DNA of 64,000 bases. It comes from Marsupella aquatica (lineage: Eukaryota > Marchantiophyta). Each line of letters begins with the position of its first letter. Position 1 is the stretch's first letter. Positions 1-10,230 of the stretch are shown here, in pieces. The notes under the pieces were generated by a model that saw nothing but the letters and a program-made list of their open reading frames with translations, had not been told where the DNA came from and searched no databases. Both the position numbers and the translations under genes were made by a program. The stretch covers positions 11,160,001 to 11,224,000 of the forward strand of contig OZ316892.1 of NCBI GenBank assembly GCA_973895155.1. Direction: 5' to 3'.

Positions 1-390
1 GAGTTCGCGACCGTCCATCCATACCTCGTGGACATTGCAACCGAGCGCACCACTGAGCGAAGCCACAACGACTCCCTCCCTCGCTGATTTGCCAGGAATC
101 TCACTCAAGACAGGCACGCCAATGCGAGGGTTTTGAATATCTCCCTCTTGAATCCACCAGTGGCCCTTCCGAAGATCACCGCCAGCACTTTGAGAGCGTC
201 TTACCAAATTCCGCAGATTGCAGGAGGACACCACTCTCTTCCCGACAGAAGTTGCTCTGCTGCAATTGACGGTGTTGCGAACGATACCATGAAGAGGCCG
301 TGGGCGAGGGCAAGAGACTCGACTGAAGCTGAGGCTGCAAGAGGGCATGGACGAGGGAACAGCCCCGCTGCCGCAGAGAAGCTCTCCCAT
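1..390 (-). CDS. Unidentified protein, N-terminal 130 codons, runs off left edge
   Basis: A minus-strand frame opens with ATG at 390-388, just after an in-frame TAA, and stays open for 130 codons to the window edge. I checked all 130 codons for stops. The first 70 or so residues are rich in Ser, Arg, Cys and Val with almost no acidic residues, like a plastid or mitochondrial transit peptide. The remainder looks like a folded domain, with segments KGHWWIQEGDIQNPRIGVPV and EGVVVASLSGALGCNVHEVW. I do not recognise the family. A GTAAGA inside the frame (about 199-204) could be a splice donor, which would make the later part intronic. That the frame is coding is inferred from length and composition only. 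Confidence 0.42.
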   Translation of the reverse strand, partial: MGELLCGSGAVPSSMPSCSLSFSRVSCPRPRPLHGIVRNTVNCSRATSVGKRVVSSCNLRNLVRRSQSAGGDLRKGHWWIQEGDIQNPRIGVPVLSEIPGKSAREGVVVASLSGALGCNVHEVWMDGREL

Positions 391-781
391 GGACCGGAAT
401 TAAACAGCGATACATAGCTGCATTGAGGCGCAGACATAGACATTCTCCAGAAGGTGTTTCCGTTCGCGCTAACGAACCAAGGGTTTGACGATCTTCATAG
501 CTCGCTTTGCATCTGCAGCAACCAAATTTCACCACAAGCACCGAAGATGGGCTCGAAAATTGCCTCGCTTCGGTCTCCTCCTCTCTCCCATAGTCACAGC
601 CCATCCGCTCTGCACCCAGCCCAAGCAAACAATGTCGGCGAGCGCCATGAATCTCCTCTTTCCTCCATCAGGAGACGTGTCTTCGCGCACTGTGTTTGGG
701 GCCCAAAGAAGGATCAGAAGATTTTCCATCGACTAAACAGTAGACCAAAAGCGTCCCCTATACAAAGAGACAAGAGGCCAA
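391..781. other. Likely 5' flank of the left-edge gene
   Basis: No coding frame here could be supported. The stretch lies directly upstream of the minus-strand ATG at 390, so it is the probable leader and promoter of that gene. No TATA box or other motif stands out. Confidence 0.3.
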
Positions 782-967
782 TTTCGCATCTCTAGTTGCA
801 TCGGAGGCGTCCGATGACAATCTGCACCTATTTGGCATCTCTGGTCGCAGCAGAGGCGTCGGATGTGAATCTGCACATGCTGGGCATCTCTGGTCCCTGC
901 AGAGGCGTTGGATGAAAATCTGCATCTATTTCGCATCTTTGGTTGCGTCGATGAGAACCTGCACTTA
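782..967. repeat. 49-bp tandem repeat, about 3.8 copies
   Basis: Units start at 782, 831, 880 and 929; the last is about 39 bp. Each runs from a core like TTTGGCATCTCTGGT through AGAGGCGT to AATCTGCACTTA. Single copies of the same unit recur near 3197-3250 and 3808-3860, each followed, as here, by a segment containing TGCAAGCTGGT. The unit therefore belongs to a dispersed family and is tandem only at this site. Confidence 0.85.
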
Positions 968-1190
968 TCCTGTTCTCAACCTTGCAAGCTGGTTAATGAG
1001 GTTGGGTGTTTAACCAAATTCGTTAGAATATCGGTTAAGGTTGGGAGCTAAGTATCCCCTTATAAAGTATCATAGTCTACCATATATGGGCGTCCCATGT
1101 ATGCGGGACAACCATATATAGTCTACCCATGTATGCGGAACATATAGGGTAGACCCACTGATGCAGGGAGACCAAGTATGGGAGACTAAT
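968..1190. other. Intergenic, short iterated words
   Basis: No gene is visible. Between about 1073 and 1180 short words such as AGTCTACC, CCATATAT and CATGTATGCGG recur in alternating orientation, giving a weakly palindromic tract. It ends where the Helitron begins. Confidence 0.4.
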
Positions 1191-2170
1191 TCTAAACTAT
1201 AATACACAGTTAGGCCACTTTTTAGAGTGTTAGTCATTCAAATTTACAGGGCACAAAAATTAAAAAATCTGGTCAAAGGTAAGTAACAAAGCCAAAGTGT
1301 GAACTTAGTGTGACACAAAAAGTTGCACCATTGTCCAAGACAAGCCAAATAATCACACAATACACCAAAAAAAATGAAAGACTTTAATGAACACAATGCA
1401 CTAGAATCAATGCAAGAGGATCAAGGAGTATACTCCCTCCATGATCCATGCAAGTAAGTATTGTACATATTCTCATCCAAATAAGTATTCTACATATTCA
1501 ATATTGTGTGCAACATAGTTTTGTATAATAGTGGTAAGCAGAGTTTAATTGTTAATAATATTTTAGTCACTTTTGTGTTGATTTTCAGAGTCATTTGCAC
1601 TGTCATTTTTTATGCCAAAAAAAAGTAATAAGGCCCAAAGACATAGTGAAACACATGGCACGGGCATTGATGGCAAGGTGTTGGGCGAGGGGCACACTTG
1701 CAATGTAGGGTTGCCCCTCAAAGGGCTCCAGTCACGCATGGGTGGGGAAGGGGGGGGGTGAGCGAGTGGAGTGATGGTGAAATGGGGAAAAGGGGGAGGT
1801 TAAGGTTTAAAAGGAATAAGAGAGAAAAGGTTAAAAGGGGTGAAAAAAACATCTCTCATTTTGTTATACTTTTGTGGTTGTCATAGCTAGTGTTTTGTGC
1901 AACGACATTCTTTATTCAAGAATTTTTTTGTGTAAGGAGAAAAAAGAAAAAAAGAAAAGGGAACTTTTGTGGCTGCCGTAGCCAGTATTTTGAACAATGA
2001 TATCTTTCACTCAACAAAAGGTTTTGTGCAATGATATATTTTAACAAATTTATTTTTTTATTCAACGATATCTTTTGCACCATGATCTATTTCTCAACAT
2101 CTTTAACCAAACAACATCTTTTACGCAACGCATGGGGATTGAAAGGATAGCGACAGAATGGTCATCTTTG

Positions 2171-2197
2171 CTAAACCCTAAAACCCTAAACCCTGAA
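2171..2197 (+). repeat. Short interstitial telomere-like run (CCCTAAA)
   Basis: About three imperfect units of CCCTAAA, the plant telomere repeat, lie inside Helitron A. It is too short and isolated to be a telomere; it may be a chance or captured run. Confidence 0.6.
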
Positions 2198-2339
2198 ACT
2201 GATAATATAACCTTGTGCCAATGTATAGAGTGGTTGCCATTCAAATGCAAGGGCATTTTGGGTAAAAAATAAAACAAAGAAAAATACTCGCTCTTTCTCT
2301 CATTGACTTTTACTTCATAACATCTTTCACGTAACGACA

Positions 2340-2747
2340 ACTTGGGTGAAACAACACCTTTTTTCTTATAACATATTTTACGTCACAATATCTTTGGCAA
2401 AATGACACCTTTTTCTTATCAACATCTTTTACGTCACAATCTCTTTGGCAAAATGACTTATTTTTTTCTTAACGACATGTTTTTACTTCATGACATCTTT
2501 CACATAACAACATCTTGGGCAACACGACTTTTTTTCTTAACGACATCATTTGTGCAACGCACGGGTAATTTCCCTCAATGATGTCTTGGCCAATGCAACA
2601 TCTTTTTTTTCAACGACATCTTGGCCAACATGACAATTTTTTTCTTGACGACATCTTGGCCGACATGACATCTTTTTTCTCAACGATTTCTTGGCCGACA
2701 CGACATCTTTTTTTCTCAACGACATCTTGGCCGACATGACTTCTTTT
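2340..2747 (+). repeat. Degenerate minisatellite inside Helitron A
   Basis: Units of about 36-42 bp repeat the pattern TTTTTTCTCAACGACATC then TTGGCCGACATGACA. They are diverged towards the left and more uniform towards the 3' hairpin. The same array, in reverse complement, fills 12487-12935 of Helitron B. Short frames across it are by-products of the repeat. Confidence 0.75.
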
Positions 2748-2772
2748 GTGCAACGCACGGGTATTGAGCTAG

Positions 2773-3980
2773 TATCCCATAAAGGGAACCTTAGCACTCC
2801 ATTAAGGTTGGCAAATACTGATAAAACATACTTTTCTGTGTGTTCTGACAGCATCATGTATAACCAGCTCATGTTCTACCAAAAACAATAGGCTGGCAGA
2901 CTGTATATAGCAAGGTTTGTTTTTAATGCGATGTAATCCTCGAATAATGTGCTTATGTGTCAACTTGTAAATGATTGAACAAGTGAAAGATGAACCAGAC
3001 TACCTTAACAATTTTTTAGTGTCAAGTTTAGCATTTCAGTTTAATTATCAAAACCTCTTCTCCCAAAGGATGCGGTTGCACTCCAGTAAACCCGTTATGG
3101 GGTTTGGTTAACACCTGACCTTTGAAACCAAACCCATTAACCTTTGGACAGGCTCACTGCACCAATATTCTTGCTTATGGAAGATAAGAATTTGCACCTT
3201 TGGGCATCTCTGGTCGCAGATAGTTGTCTGACGGGAATCTGCACTTATCTGATCCATGCAAGCTGGTCAATGAGGTATATTGCAGCAAGTTGAGCATTTC
3301 AATCCGGCAAAACACACTTCCTTAAAGATCTGTTTGCGTCAAGTTTGGCGTTTCATTTTGGCAAAACCCTTCTCCCGAAGGATCCAGTTGCACTCCAGTG
3401 AGCCTGTTGGGCCTGACCAAAATGTATAGTATTAAGGGCTTATGTTGACCTGTGTATGCGGGGAGAAATATGGGAGATTGTATGCTCATAAAGGAATACA
3501 TACCTTCTTGATTGTACTTTCAGGTTATGTGTTTAGTTACAATTGGCTCACATTGACCCTATCAGTATTTTCAAAGTGTTTCCAATGCTCAACTTTGTAC
3601 AGCCACAAAAGATCTTGTAATGAGGCATTGGAAGTTACAGGTGGAGTCATATCAATGGACAAGGACCATAATTACTAAACTAATGACCTCAAAGGTTTTG
3701 CTTACTGAGTTTGGTGAACACCCGATCCTGGAAACCAAACCCAGTAGCCTTTGGAGAGGCTCTAACCACACCACTTTTCTTACTTGTGAAATAAGAATTT
3801 GCACTTATTTGGCATCTCTGGTTGCATCAGAGGAGTCTGATGAGAATTTGCACTTATCCAGTTCTGAACCCTGCAAGCTGGTGAATGCGGATATCAGGCA
3901 GCAAGTCATGTCACATACATGGTCCTGCCTCCCACATGTTCTGAGCCAAAAGCATTTCCTAAGGAGCCCTAGATAAACCG
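2773..3980. repeat. Diverged dispersed-repeat segments
   Basis: At least three related segments occur (about 3055-3280, 3290-3425 and 3695-3960). They share words such as CTCCCRAAGGAT..GTTGCACTCCAGT, GAAACCAAACCCA..AGCCTTTGGA and the TTTGGCATCTCTGGT..TGCACTTATC unit of the 782-967 array. No coding frame is convincing; frames up to 118 codons cross repeat boundaries. Confidence 0.55.
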
Positions 3981-5662
3981 AACCTGAGTTTTTGTGAGTG
4001 AAAAGCTCGTAGGGATGTCCTACGGTTACTCCTTTCTGGAACTCACTTTTCTGCGATTCACCCTCTACAGTACATTTACAAAATAATTGTAATAACAACA
4101 TGAAAGTTTGTGGAAAAAGTTATTGGTGCAGAAATTGAGTTTCCATTTAATACTTGAATGGTGCAAAACACTACTGTGAAGAAGTCAGCGTTTTTTCAAG
4201 ACACCAATAAGTGACAAAGATTATATCTATTGCACTTACTAGTATTTGCAGTTAGTGTTACTATTAGAGTCGTGTCGTTTGAAACATTGCAATTTGTCGA
4301 TAAGTGCAATGCAGTAATCACATTTGAGGTGTTCTGAAGTAAAACCTAACGGAGACTTTGCACTATCACAGTCCAGACAGATGTTCTTCCATACACTTGC
4401 ACTTAGGAGTACACTACAACCTCAATAAGTGCAAAACATACATGGACAATTCAAATGGTGATAAGCGATTTTGATACACTCGCACTTGTGAGTAACTCAA
4501 ACCGTGCAATTCAATTCAACTGCAGTGTTCGACACAAACAAGAAACTTTCACTACGTTTTACTTCCGAACCCCTAGTTGCACTTATTGCACTTATCGATC
4601 AATTGCAGTATTCGGTGAATACAAGAAGATTGCTTGCTATAACCGATCGCCTGTACCTTGCCTAGGTCATGTATTCATTTTGTACTGTTCCTGCTAGGGT
4701 TTACAAAAAAAATTAAATGCTATCCAGGCACCATTCTCACCTTTGGGCTTGAAGTTCGTTCTTGGCAACCACCATTCCAGTGAAGACACGCCCTATATGT
4801 GATCTTCCATGGAATAGTTGTGTCTCCCAGTTGACTATGGCAATTCAACACCTTGAATTGACAATGCAAGGAGGATTTTAAAATATGACAAGTGGCCCTC
4901 TACATACCGAAGATTGTTGTGTATATAGTAATTATTGCCGAATCAAATACTGTACTGAACTTCTAGTTCAAACTGCTTTCTGTGAAGCAACAACTCTAAC
5001 TGAGATATTTTAAGAGTCATTTTTCGCATTGTTAATGATGGTTGCATGTGGAAGAGCTTCAAATATGTGCACAAACTTCCGTGGATGGCAATTGTGCTAG
5101 TACCAAGTTCAACCTATGAAGCACGTTGATTGAGCTTAAGAGGCAGCGTCAAGTCTTCAGTCATGAGGCAATTCCGCAGAGATGACGGTGTGACACTGGT
5201 AATCCCTGGTTTGCGAAGACGGTCCTGCAAATGATACCACCGGAATCAGAAATCAAGTTGACATCCCTAAATGCTGCATGTGAAATGAATCGAATGACAA
5301 TACATCTAACGTAAGTGACTGTTTCCATCTAACTCACCCCAAGGATCCGAAGCAAGGAACTCAATACTCAGCTAGAAATCGAAAATGTAGCTGCTAGGTC
5401 ACAACTCCTCTGGTTACAACTCTCTGGCAAAATGTTTTGCCTTGAAAGATCATTTGGAATTCCATTCACAAAGACAGCACTCTCTGGCAAGAATTGCACA
5501 CGTATCTTTTATAGAAAATAGCTTTGACAATTTGTAGTAACCTGCAAAGTTAGGAAGCAACATCGGAAAAGAAGGGTCCTTGTTGGGAATGACTGCTCCA
5601 TCACTCTTCGCACCCAAGTGAATTAACCGCCGTGGTAGGAATGGTGACTCTTTGCTCCGTGT
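3981..5662. other. Intergenic; clustered TGCACTTAT / ATAAGTGCA words
   Basis: No gene is supported. The word TTGCACTTAT, or its complement, occurs many times between about 4195 and 4610 in both orientations. The rest of the stretch shows no recognisable feature. Confidence 0.4.
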
Positions 5663-5795
5663 GAGCCCTAGTCCTCCCTAACCCCAATGACTACTTGGAT
5701 TCGAAACAGAAGTATTGGGGCGCCCTTGCTTGTTACTTGCGAACACCCTAAGCGAACGACGTCTTTGCATTTGACCAACTGAGTTATTTCAGGGC
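5663..5795 (-). other. Degenerate tRNA-like sequence (tRNA relic or SINE head)
   Basis: On the minus strand the sequence begins GCCCTGAAATAACTCAGTTGG, which contains a good pol III A box (TAACTCAGTTGG). Further on is GTTTCGAATCC, close to the B box consensus. The ends GCCCT and AGGGC can pair as an acceptor stem. The A-to-B spacing is much longer than in an ordinary tRNA, so this is either a tRNA with an insert, a decayed tRNA, or the head of a tRNA-derived SINE. I cannot assign an anticodon. Confidence 0.4.
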
Positions 5796-5900
5796 CCACG
5801 ATAACAACCCATCTAACCTTCTTCTCGACTCTCCCAGTGCTTCTCAAGTCTCTGTGTCTTATCCAGCAAAAGATTACCTAAGGAGTCGAGCCTGTCAGCG

Positions 5901-6180
5901 GATTCCGGTCTTACATTGTATCTCAGGTGGGTGGGACACCAACGATAGTGCCTGCTTGATTGACTCCGTGTACGTCCAGTGCTCATGAACGGCCAGTAGC
6001 AGTTGGAGAAATACAATTGAAGATGCGGCTCCCGCTCCGAGATTCCGGTCTTACATTGTATCTCAGGTGGGTGGGACACCAACGATAGTGCCTGCTTGAT
6101 TGACTCCGTGTACGTCCAGTGCTCATGAACGGCCAGTAGCAGTTGGAGAAATACAATTGAAGATGCGGCTCCCGCTCCGA
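5901..6180. repeat. Perfect 140-bp tandem duplication
   Basis: The segments 5901-6040 and 6041-6180 appear identical over all 140 bases when compared by eye. The absence of any difference indicates either a very recent event or an assembly artefact. A short frame (5813-6082) spans it and repeats peptide accordingly; I do not regard it as a gene. Confidence 0.9.
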
Positions 6181-6455
6181 GGATAAAAAAATCTGCTGGA
6201 CTTCAGCTGGGAGTGAAGCCGTGAGTTCGAGCAGGAAAGGGGTTACCAGATTGTAGTGTCACTTGATACTTCGTGTGGGTAGACAGGTAGGTTATTGATG
6301 TGATTCTTACTTCCTCGGCATGACGATGACATCAGGGTGTCGTTCTATGAGCCCATGTAAACCACAAACCTCCTGAACATCAGCCTCTCGTGATGTGCCA
6401 ATATTTCAAAGGGCTATTTTCTTCAGCTTCAGCGTACTCTTGCTCGGCATAGTAA

Positions 6456-7397
6456 TCACTCCAGGTCGTCAAGAGCCAGATTCAGCTGTGCTACTAGTTC
6501 TCTTTCAAACTCGCTCATCTTGCTTCGTTCCCTCAGCTCTCTTTCATACTCTGTGATGGTCTTCTTCCGTGGGTCACTTGAGGACTTTCTTTTCCGACGC
6601 CCTAACCCCACACCAGTGCCGTCCCTAGGCAAAGGGGTCTGGTTGGATCGCGGCTGAGAGGGAGTCAAAAGTTCAACTTTGTGGACATTCCAACTGTTGG
6701 TATCTTTCAGGAGCTCAGCTCCGAGTGTTGGCTGGGCCCCTTCCTCGGCAATTTCTCCTCCCTCATCACCATCGTCACACAATGCACGTCTTTTGGCTGC
6801 TGCATACTCCTCGGTCAACTGAGCCAGCTCGTCCAGCCTCAGTTCTTGTCCCAGTTGTCCGCTGAGATGCTGCTGCATGGGAACATTGGTTAAGAGACGA
6901 AACCGAGCTTGGTGGACTCTTGCATTGGCCTGCTTGACAAGCCTTGCAACTGTAGTAGCAATCCGCTTCTGGTTGGCTGACACTGACCCAAATAGAAACA
7001 TGTTCTCGGCAAACATCTTCCGAAGGACCACCAGAGCTGTGGTCATACCATTCTTCTTCAATTCCTTCACTAGCGAGTGGAGGCCCTCAAGCTCTTCAAG
7101 GGATAGATAAATTCTGCAGCAGGACTCTTGCAGCTGTGTGCCATGGAGTGTATACAGTGCATAGAGAGCTCCCAGCTTCCAATTCAGGGACTCATCTCCC
7201 ACTACATGGATGAGAGCGGAAGAGAAAAGGCCCTGCGCGTAGAAGGAAGCACTCACGTCTTTGGGTCTAGCCTCGTGGATGAAGGAAAAGTTCCGGGCTC
7301 TCCAGAGCTCCTTCATCTGTGCCAATTCGGTGCCTTCCATCTCCGCAAAGCCTGCTACTAGCTCCTCTATATCTCGCGCTTGTGCTGTCAAGTCCAT
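6456..7397 (-). CDS. SNAPC1: SNAPc subunit 1 (SNAP43-like; Arabidopsis SRD2 homologue)
   Basis: A single-exon frame of 313 codons starts at ATG 7397-7395. Residues of about 5-205 match the SNAPC1/SNAP43 family: an N-terminal helical segment with LWRARNFSFIHEARP (31-45), a central SALIHVVGDESLNWKLGALY block (60-79) and a long amphipathic region through KMFAENMFLFGSVS (127-140). The C-terminal third is low-complexity and charged, with a probable nuclear signal RRKRK near 267 and an acidic, helical end. In this family the protein is part of the complex that binds the snRNA promoter element and starts Pol II and Pol III snRNA transcription. Length is comparable to plant members. The gene stands alone between repeats; no splice sites are needed. 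The family call is from recalled sequence character, not an alignment. Confidence 0.85.
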   Translation of the reverse strand: MDLTAQARDIEELVAGFAEMEGTELAQMKELWRARNFSFIHEARPKDVSASFYAQGLFSSALIHVVGDESLNWKLGALYALYTLHGTQLQESCCRIYLSLEELEGLHSLVKELKKNGMTTALVVLRKMFAENMFLFGSVSANQKRIATTVARLVKQANARVHQARFRLLTNVPMQQHLSGQLGQELRLDELAQLTEEYAAAKRRALCDDGDEGGEIAEEGAQPTLGAELLKDTNSWNVHKVELLTPSQPRSNQTPLPRDGTGVGLGRRKRKSSSDPRKKTITEYERELRERSKMSEFERELVAQLNLALDDLE

Positions 7398-7828
7398 AAT
7401 CTAAAGCCTTTCTCTCTCAAACGATTTTACATAATCAATGAACGGCATTCTGCATCTTCACCAGCAAAACAATCTCGTCTGCTGTCTGATCTTTGATTCC
7501 TCTGTGACAACAAGATGAACAATTCGGTTTCTTGTCAGCCCTAATTAACGCAGAACAAATGTAGAGCAAATGTTCACAAATGTAGAGCAACTAAGGAAAA
7601 ATCAGACGGAAGAAATAACCTGCGCTTGAAAGTGGACATCATAACAAAGGGACTTGCACGGGTTGTATACTTTGTGGCCCCTGGTTGTACACTTTGTGTC
7701 CCTGCCTTAATACTCTTTAATCCCCTCTCCCTAGTGGTGTGAGATCCACTGGGGGCCTTTTCCCCTCCTTTCTCTCCCCTTCATTGGGCTGTTTTGCCTG
7801 TGGGGATCTTGTCTCCCTGTAGGTAAGG
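7398..7828. other. 5' flank of the SNAP43 gene
   Basis: This presumably contains the leader and promoter. A short duplication, GCAAATGT..CACAAATGTAGAGCAA (about 7555-7590), and a repeated word TGTA(T/C)ACTTTGTG (about 7664-7700) are visible. No TATA box is obvious. Confidence 0.3.
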
Positions 7829-8165
7829 TACACTTCCAGCAAAGTAACAGTGACTTTCAGGCCATTTTGGTTGACTTTTTCATCACTAAATGTGGAGGCA
7901 AATGTTCCATTAGATTAATTTTCATTGTGTAATATGAAATATTTGGGTTGTAATTATTTTAGGGCTCCTCCTCTAGTTGTGTTACTGGTGTAAAACTCGA
8001 GTGTATTTTAGGACTCATAATCATCAAGTTATGGCCCCAAACTCCGATGGACCACCAAAATGTGGTTCCATGGGAGCTTGGTGTCCAACATGGTGGTCCA
8101 TCCTGGCCTCATTTTCTATGAAGAAAGGAAAATCCAAAACCCATTAAAACAGGGAGTAACCAAAA
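7829..8165 (+). repeat. Dispersed repeat, copy 1 (relative at about 38850-39230)
   Basis: Colinear similarity to the later segment runs through TAGGTAAG.TACACTTCCA, CATTTTGGTTGA, TTCATAATCATCAA, GGACCACCAA.ATGTGGT and CATGGTGGTCCATCCT. Identity is moderate with indels. Neither end is defined, so the class is unknown. Confidence 0.65.
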
Positions 8166-8933
8166 CATGATTCGTCAAGAGGGCAAAGGCAGCATTTCCA
8201 AATACACTCCACTAGTGCTCATGAGGAATAGTAAGATCAGTCCTCCTCTTGTGTTCTCACTCTACTACAGTAGCTAGCCTGTGCCCGTTCTTTGAACTCT
8301 CTCTAAGTGCAAAATACATTGATGCTAAACCTGGATAAGTGCAAGGTATCATGTTCTTCCTTTTCTTCCTTTTCATTGTATACCACAAGTATGTTAATTA
8401 AATGACAACTCTATAGCTGCAAAGCCCTTGATAAGTGTACATATGCACTTACTGGCAAGCGCACAGCCCCATCAAAATGCATTTACTGATGAGCGCATGC
8501 CCTTTTTTAGCAGAGTTAAAAATGCACTTATGAAGTAGGACACTGAATTAATTTAGGGCAGGGACATATATAGCACACTTAACAAAGGGACGTAAATTAT
8601 GCACACTTATTGATAGGTGCAAATTTTTGCAGGGATGAATTGGACAGCAAGGCGGCATATAGAACATGATTGTGTACAACATACAATCAATACCTACATA
8701 GAGATTCATCCCGCCTAGGCTACATCCATGTCCAAGAAAAGAAATCCAGTATCCACTAACACCGTACATTCGGCATAGCCTGAAAATAAAAAACTGCTCT
8801 ATGACACCATCCTCTAACTTCTCTCTTCAATCTCCAACTCCTAAAGACTGAACTCTAAGTATGAGCGCACAATTAATGAAGATCTCCTCCAAGTGTAAAC
8901 TCAGAGTGCACCTTGCATGTCTCTGAACTCACC
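8166..8933. other. Intergenic; second cluster of TGCACTTAT words
   Basis: No coding frame is supported. Between about 8300 and 8620 the words ATAAGTGCA and TGCACTTAT recur with variation, as in 4195-4610. Confidence 0.4.
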
Positions 8934-9250
8934 TTCAAGCCACTACAATGGGATAACTATCCCTCCAAACATAAAGAAACCTTAAAGTGCTCAAATAGCA
9001 CACATATAAAAGCTCTGAACGCAGATAACATGAAAAACTCTAATATCACTCATAATGGTGTGGCATGGCACACCTATGTTTGAAGGCTCAACATTGAAAG
9101 ATGAGGCCTTCAAGCCACCACAAAGGGATAATTATCCCTGCAAACATAGGAAAAACCCTAAAGTGCTCAAATAGCACACATAAAATCTCTAAACTCAGAC
9201 AACACAATATACTCTAATATTACTCATAATGGTGGGACATGGCACAATCT
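8934..9250 (+). repeat. 175-bp tandem repeat, two copies
   Basis: Copies start at 8934 and 9109 with TTCAAGCCAC and run through TAAAGTGCTCAAATAGCACACAT to CTCATAATGGTG..CATGGCACA. They are similar but not identical. No protein frame follows the repeat. Confidence 0.8.
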
Positions 9251-9965
9251 GGAGAGTGAAATGTGCAAGAAAATAGGATAGGATATTTAAATATTCATAC
9301 ATCTGTCAATCCATAATGAAAATGTAGAATTCTTCAAAATTTTAAAAATACAGCCAATTCAGTTGCATACCAAGCGTTTGGCTTAAGGACTTTTTAATGA
9401 AGTAATGCCATGTTTATGATTGCCCATAATTCCCTATTCACGTTGAGTTAATACACTTTAATTCCTGAAACACCTTGTACTACTACATTGTTCACGGTAG
9501 GTAGTGTTAAATGCAAAAATTAATGTTAGTATAAAATGAGTGTTGCCAACAATAATTTTGGTAAAAGTGATTTTCAGTCTAAGGTAACACTCCTTTTTTT
9601 TGTTGGTTTTTCAGAATAGATTTTTCCACTTTGGTCTAAATTTCTAGTAAATAATGGATGATCTTGAGTCCAAAGTAATACTAATTCTTGTGGAATTTTT
9701 AAAATAGTTGTTTTTCCCAGGTTTTCCATTCTTGAGACCACTGTATGCACCTTGTTAAGACACATTAAAGTAAAAATATATGACAAAAATTTATAGTTAG
9801 AAAAGCCATTGAAAAGTGGATTGGTCATGTACCAATGTCAAAGGGACTCACTGGCTAGGATTGACTCTAACTCCTTCACTTTCCGTTTGTGTAATCTTAC
9901 ACCTGCAGTCCCATGTGCCCATGCGTGCTATTTGGCACCTGAACCTTACATTAACCAACCAAGTT
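9251..9965. other. AT-rich intergenic stretch
   Basis: No recognisable gene or element. The only frames are short and AT-biased. Confidence 0.4.
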
Positions 9966-10230
9966 CAAGGGCAGAGCTACATACCACTTGTAGTGTACCT
10001 GGTGAAATCAATGTGCTTGAGAAGCAGATGCAATTTCAAAGTTTTTGTGTAAAAACGTCAAGGGCAGAGCTATATACTGCTTGCAACTTACCTGGTGAGT
10101 GTGCTGGAAAATCAGTTACAAGTTCAAAAGTTTTGTGTAACAACTTCAAGGGTAGAGCTACCACTAATAGCGTACTTAGTGAATGTGCTCCACAATCAGT
10201 TGCAAGTTCAAAAGCAAAGCATAAAACCTC
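9966..10230 (+). repeat. About 90-bp tandem repeat, three copies
   Basis: Units begin CAAGGG(C/T)AGAGCTA at 9966, 10059 and 10147 (periods 93 and 88) and continue through CTGGTGA..GTGCT, AATCAGTTGCAAGTTCAAA and TTTTGTGTAA. A 156-codon frame (9809-10279) crosses all three units, giving an internally repetitive Ser/Cys-rich peptide with no family resemblance; I treat the frame as incidental. Another partial unit is at 14051-14104. Confidence 0.8.

Larger units (their letters stand above)
1191..2772 (+). mobile_element. Non-autonomous Helitron, copy A (about 1.58 kb)
   Basis: The 5' end reads TCTAAACTATAATACACAG and the 3' end reads CTAG followed by T. The hairpin GTGC-AAC-GCAC (2748-2758) sits exactly 10 nt before CTAG. 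A TC start and a hairpin plus CTRR end before T are the defining Helitron features, and no terminal inverted repeats are seen. An inverted relative at 12462-13649 shares both ends and much of the interior. The base before TC is T rather than the expected A. No Rep/helicase frame exists, so the element is non-autonomous. The interior carries a minisatellite and a second copy of the hairpin at 2552-2562. Confidence 0.72.

Noticed and set aside
176-628. 150-codon minus-strand frame at the left edge
   Set aside because: It overlaps the better frame 1-390, ends in a stop at 176 and has no domain-like stretch.
782-967. Possible CRISPR array
   Set aside because: Units abut without spacers, and the DNA is plant nuclear.
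2171-2197. Chromosome end or telomere
   Set aside because: Only about three imperfect units, inside a transposon.
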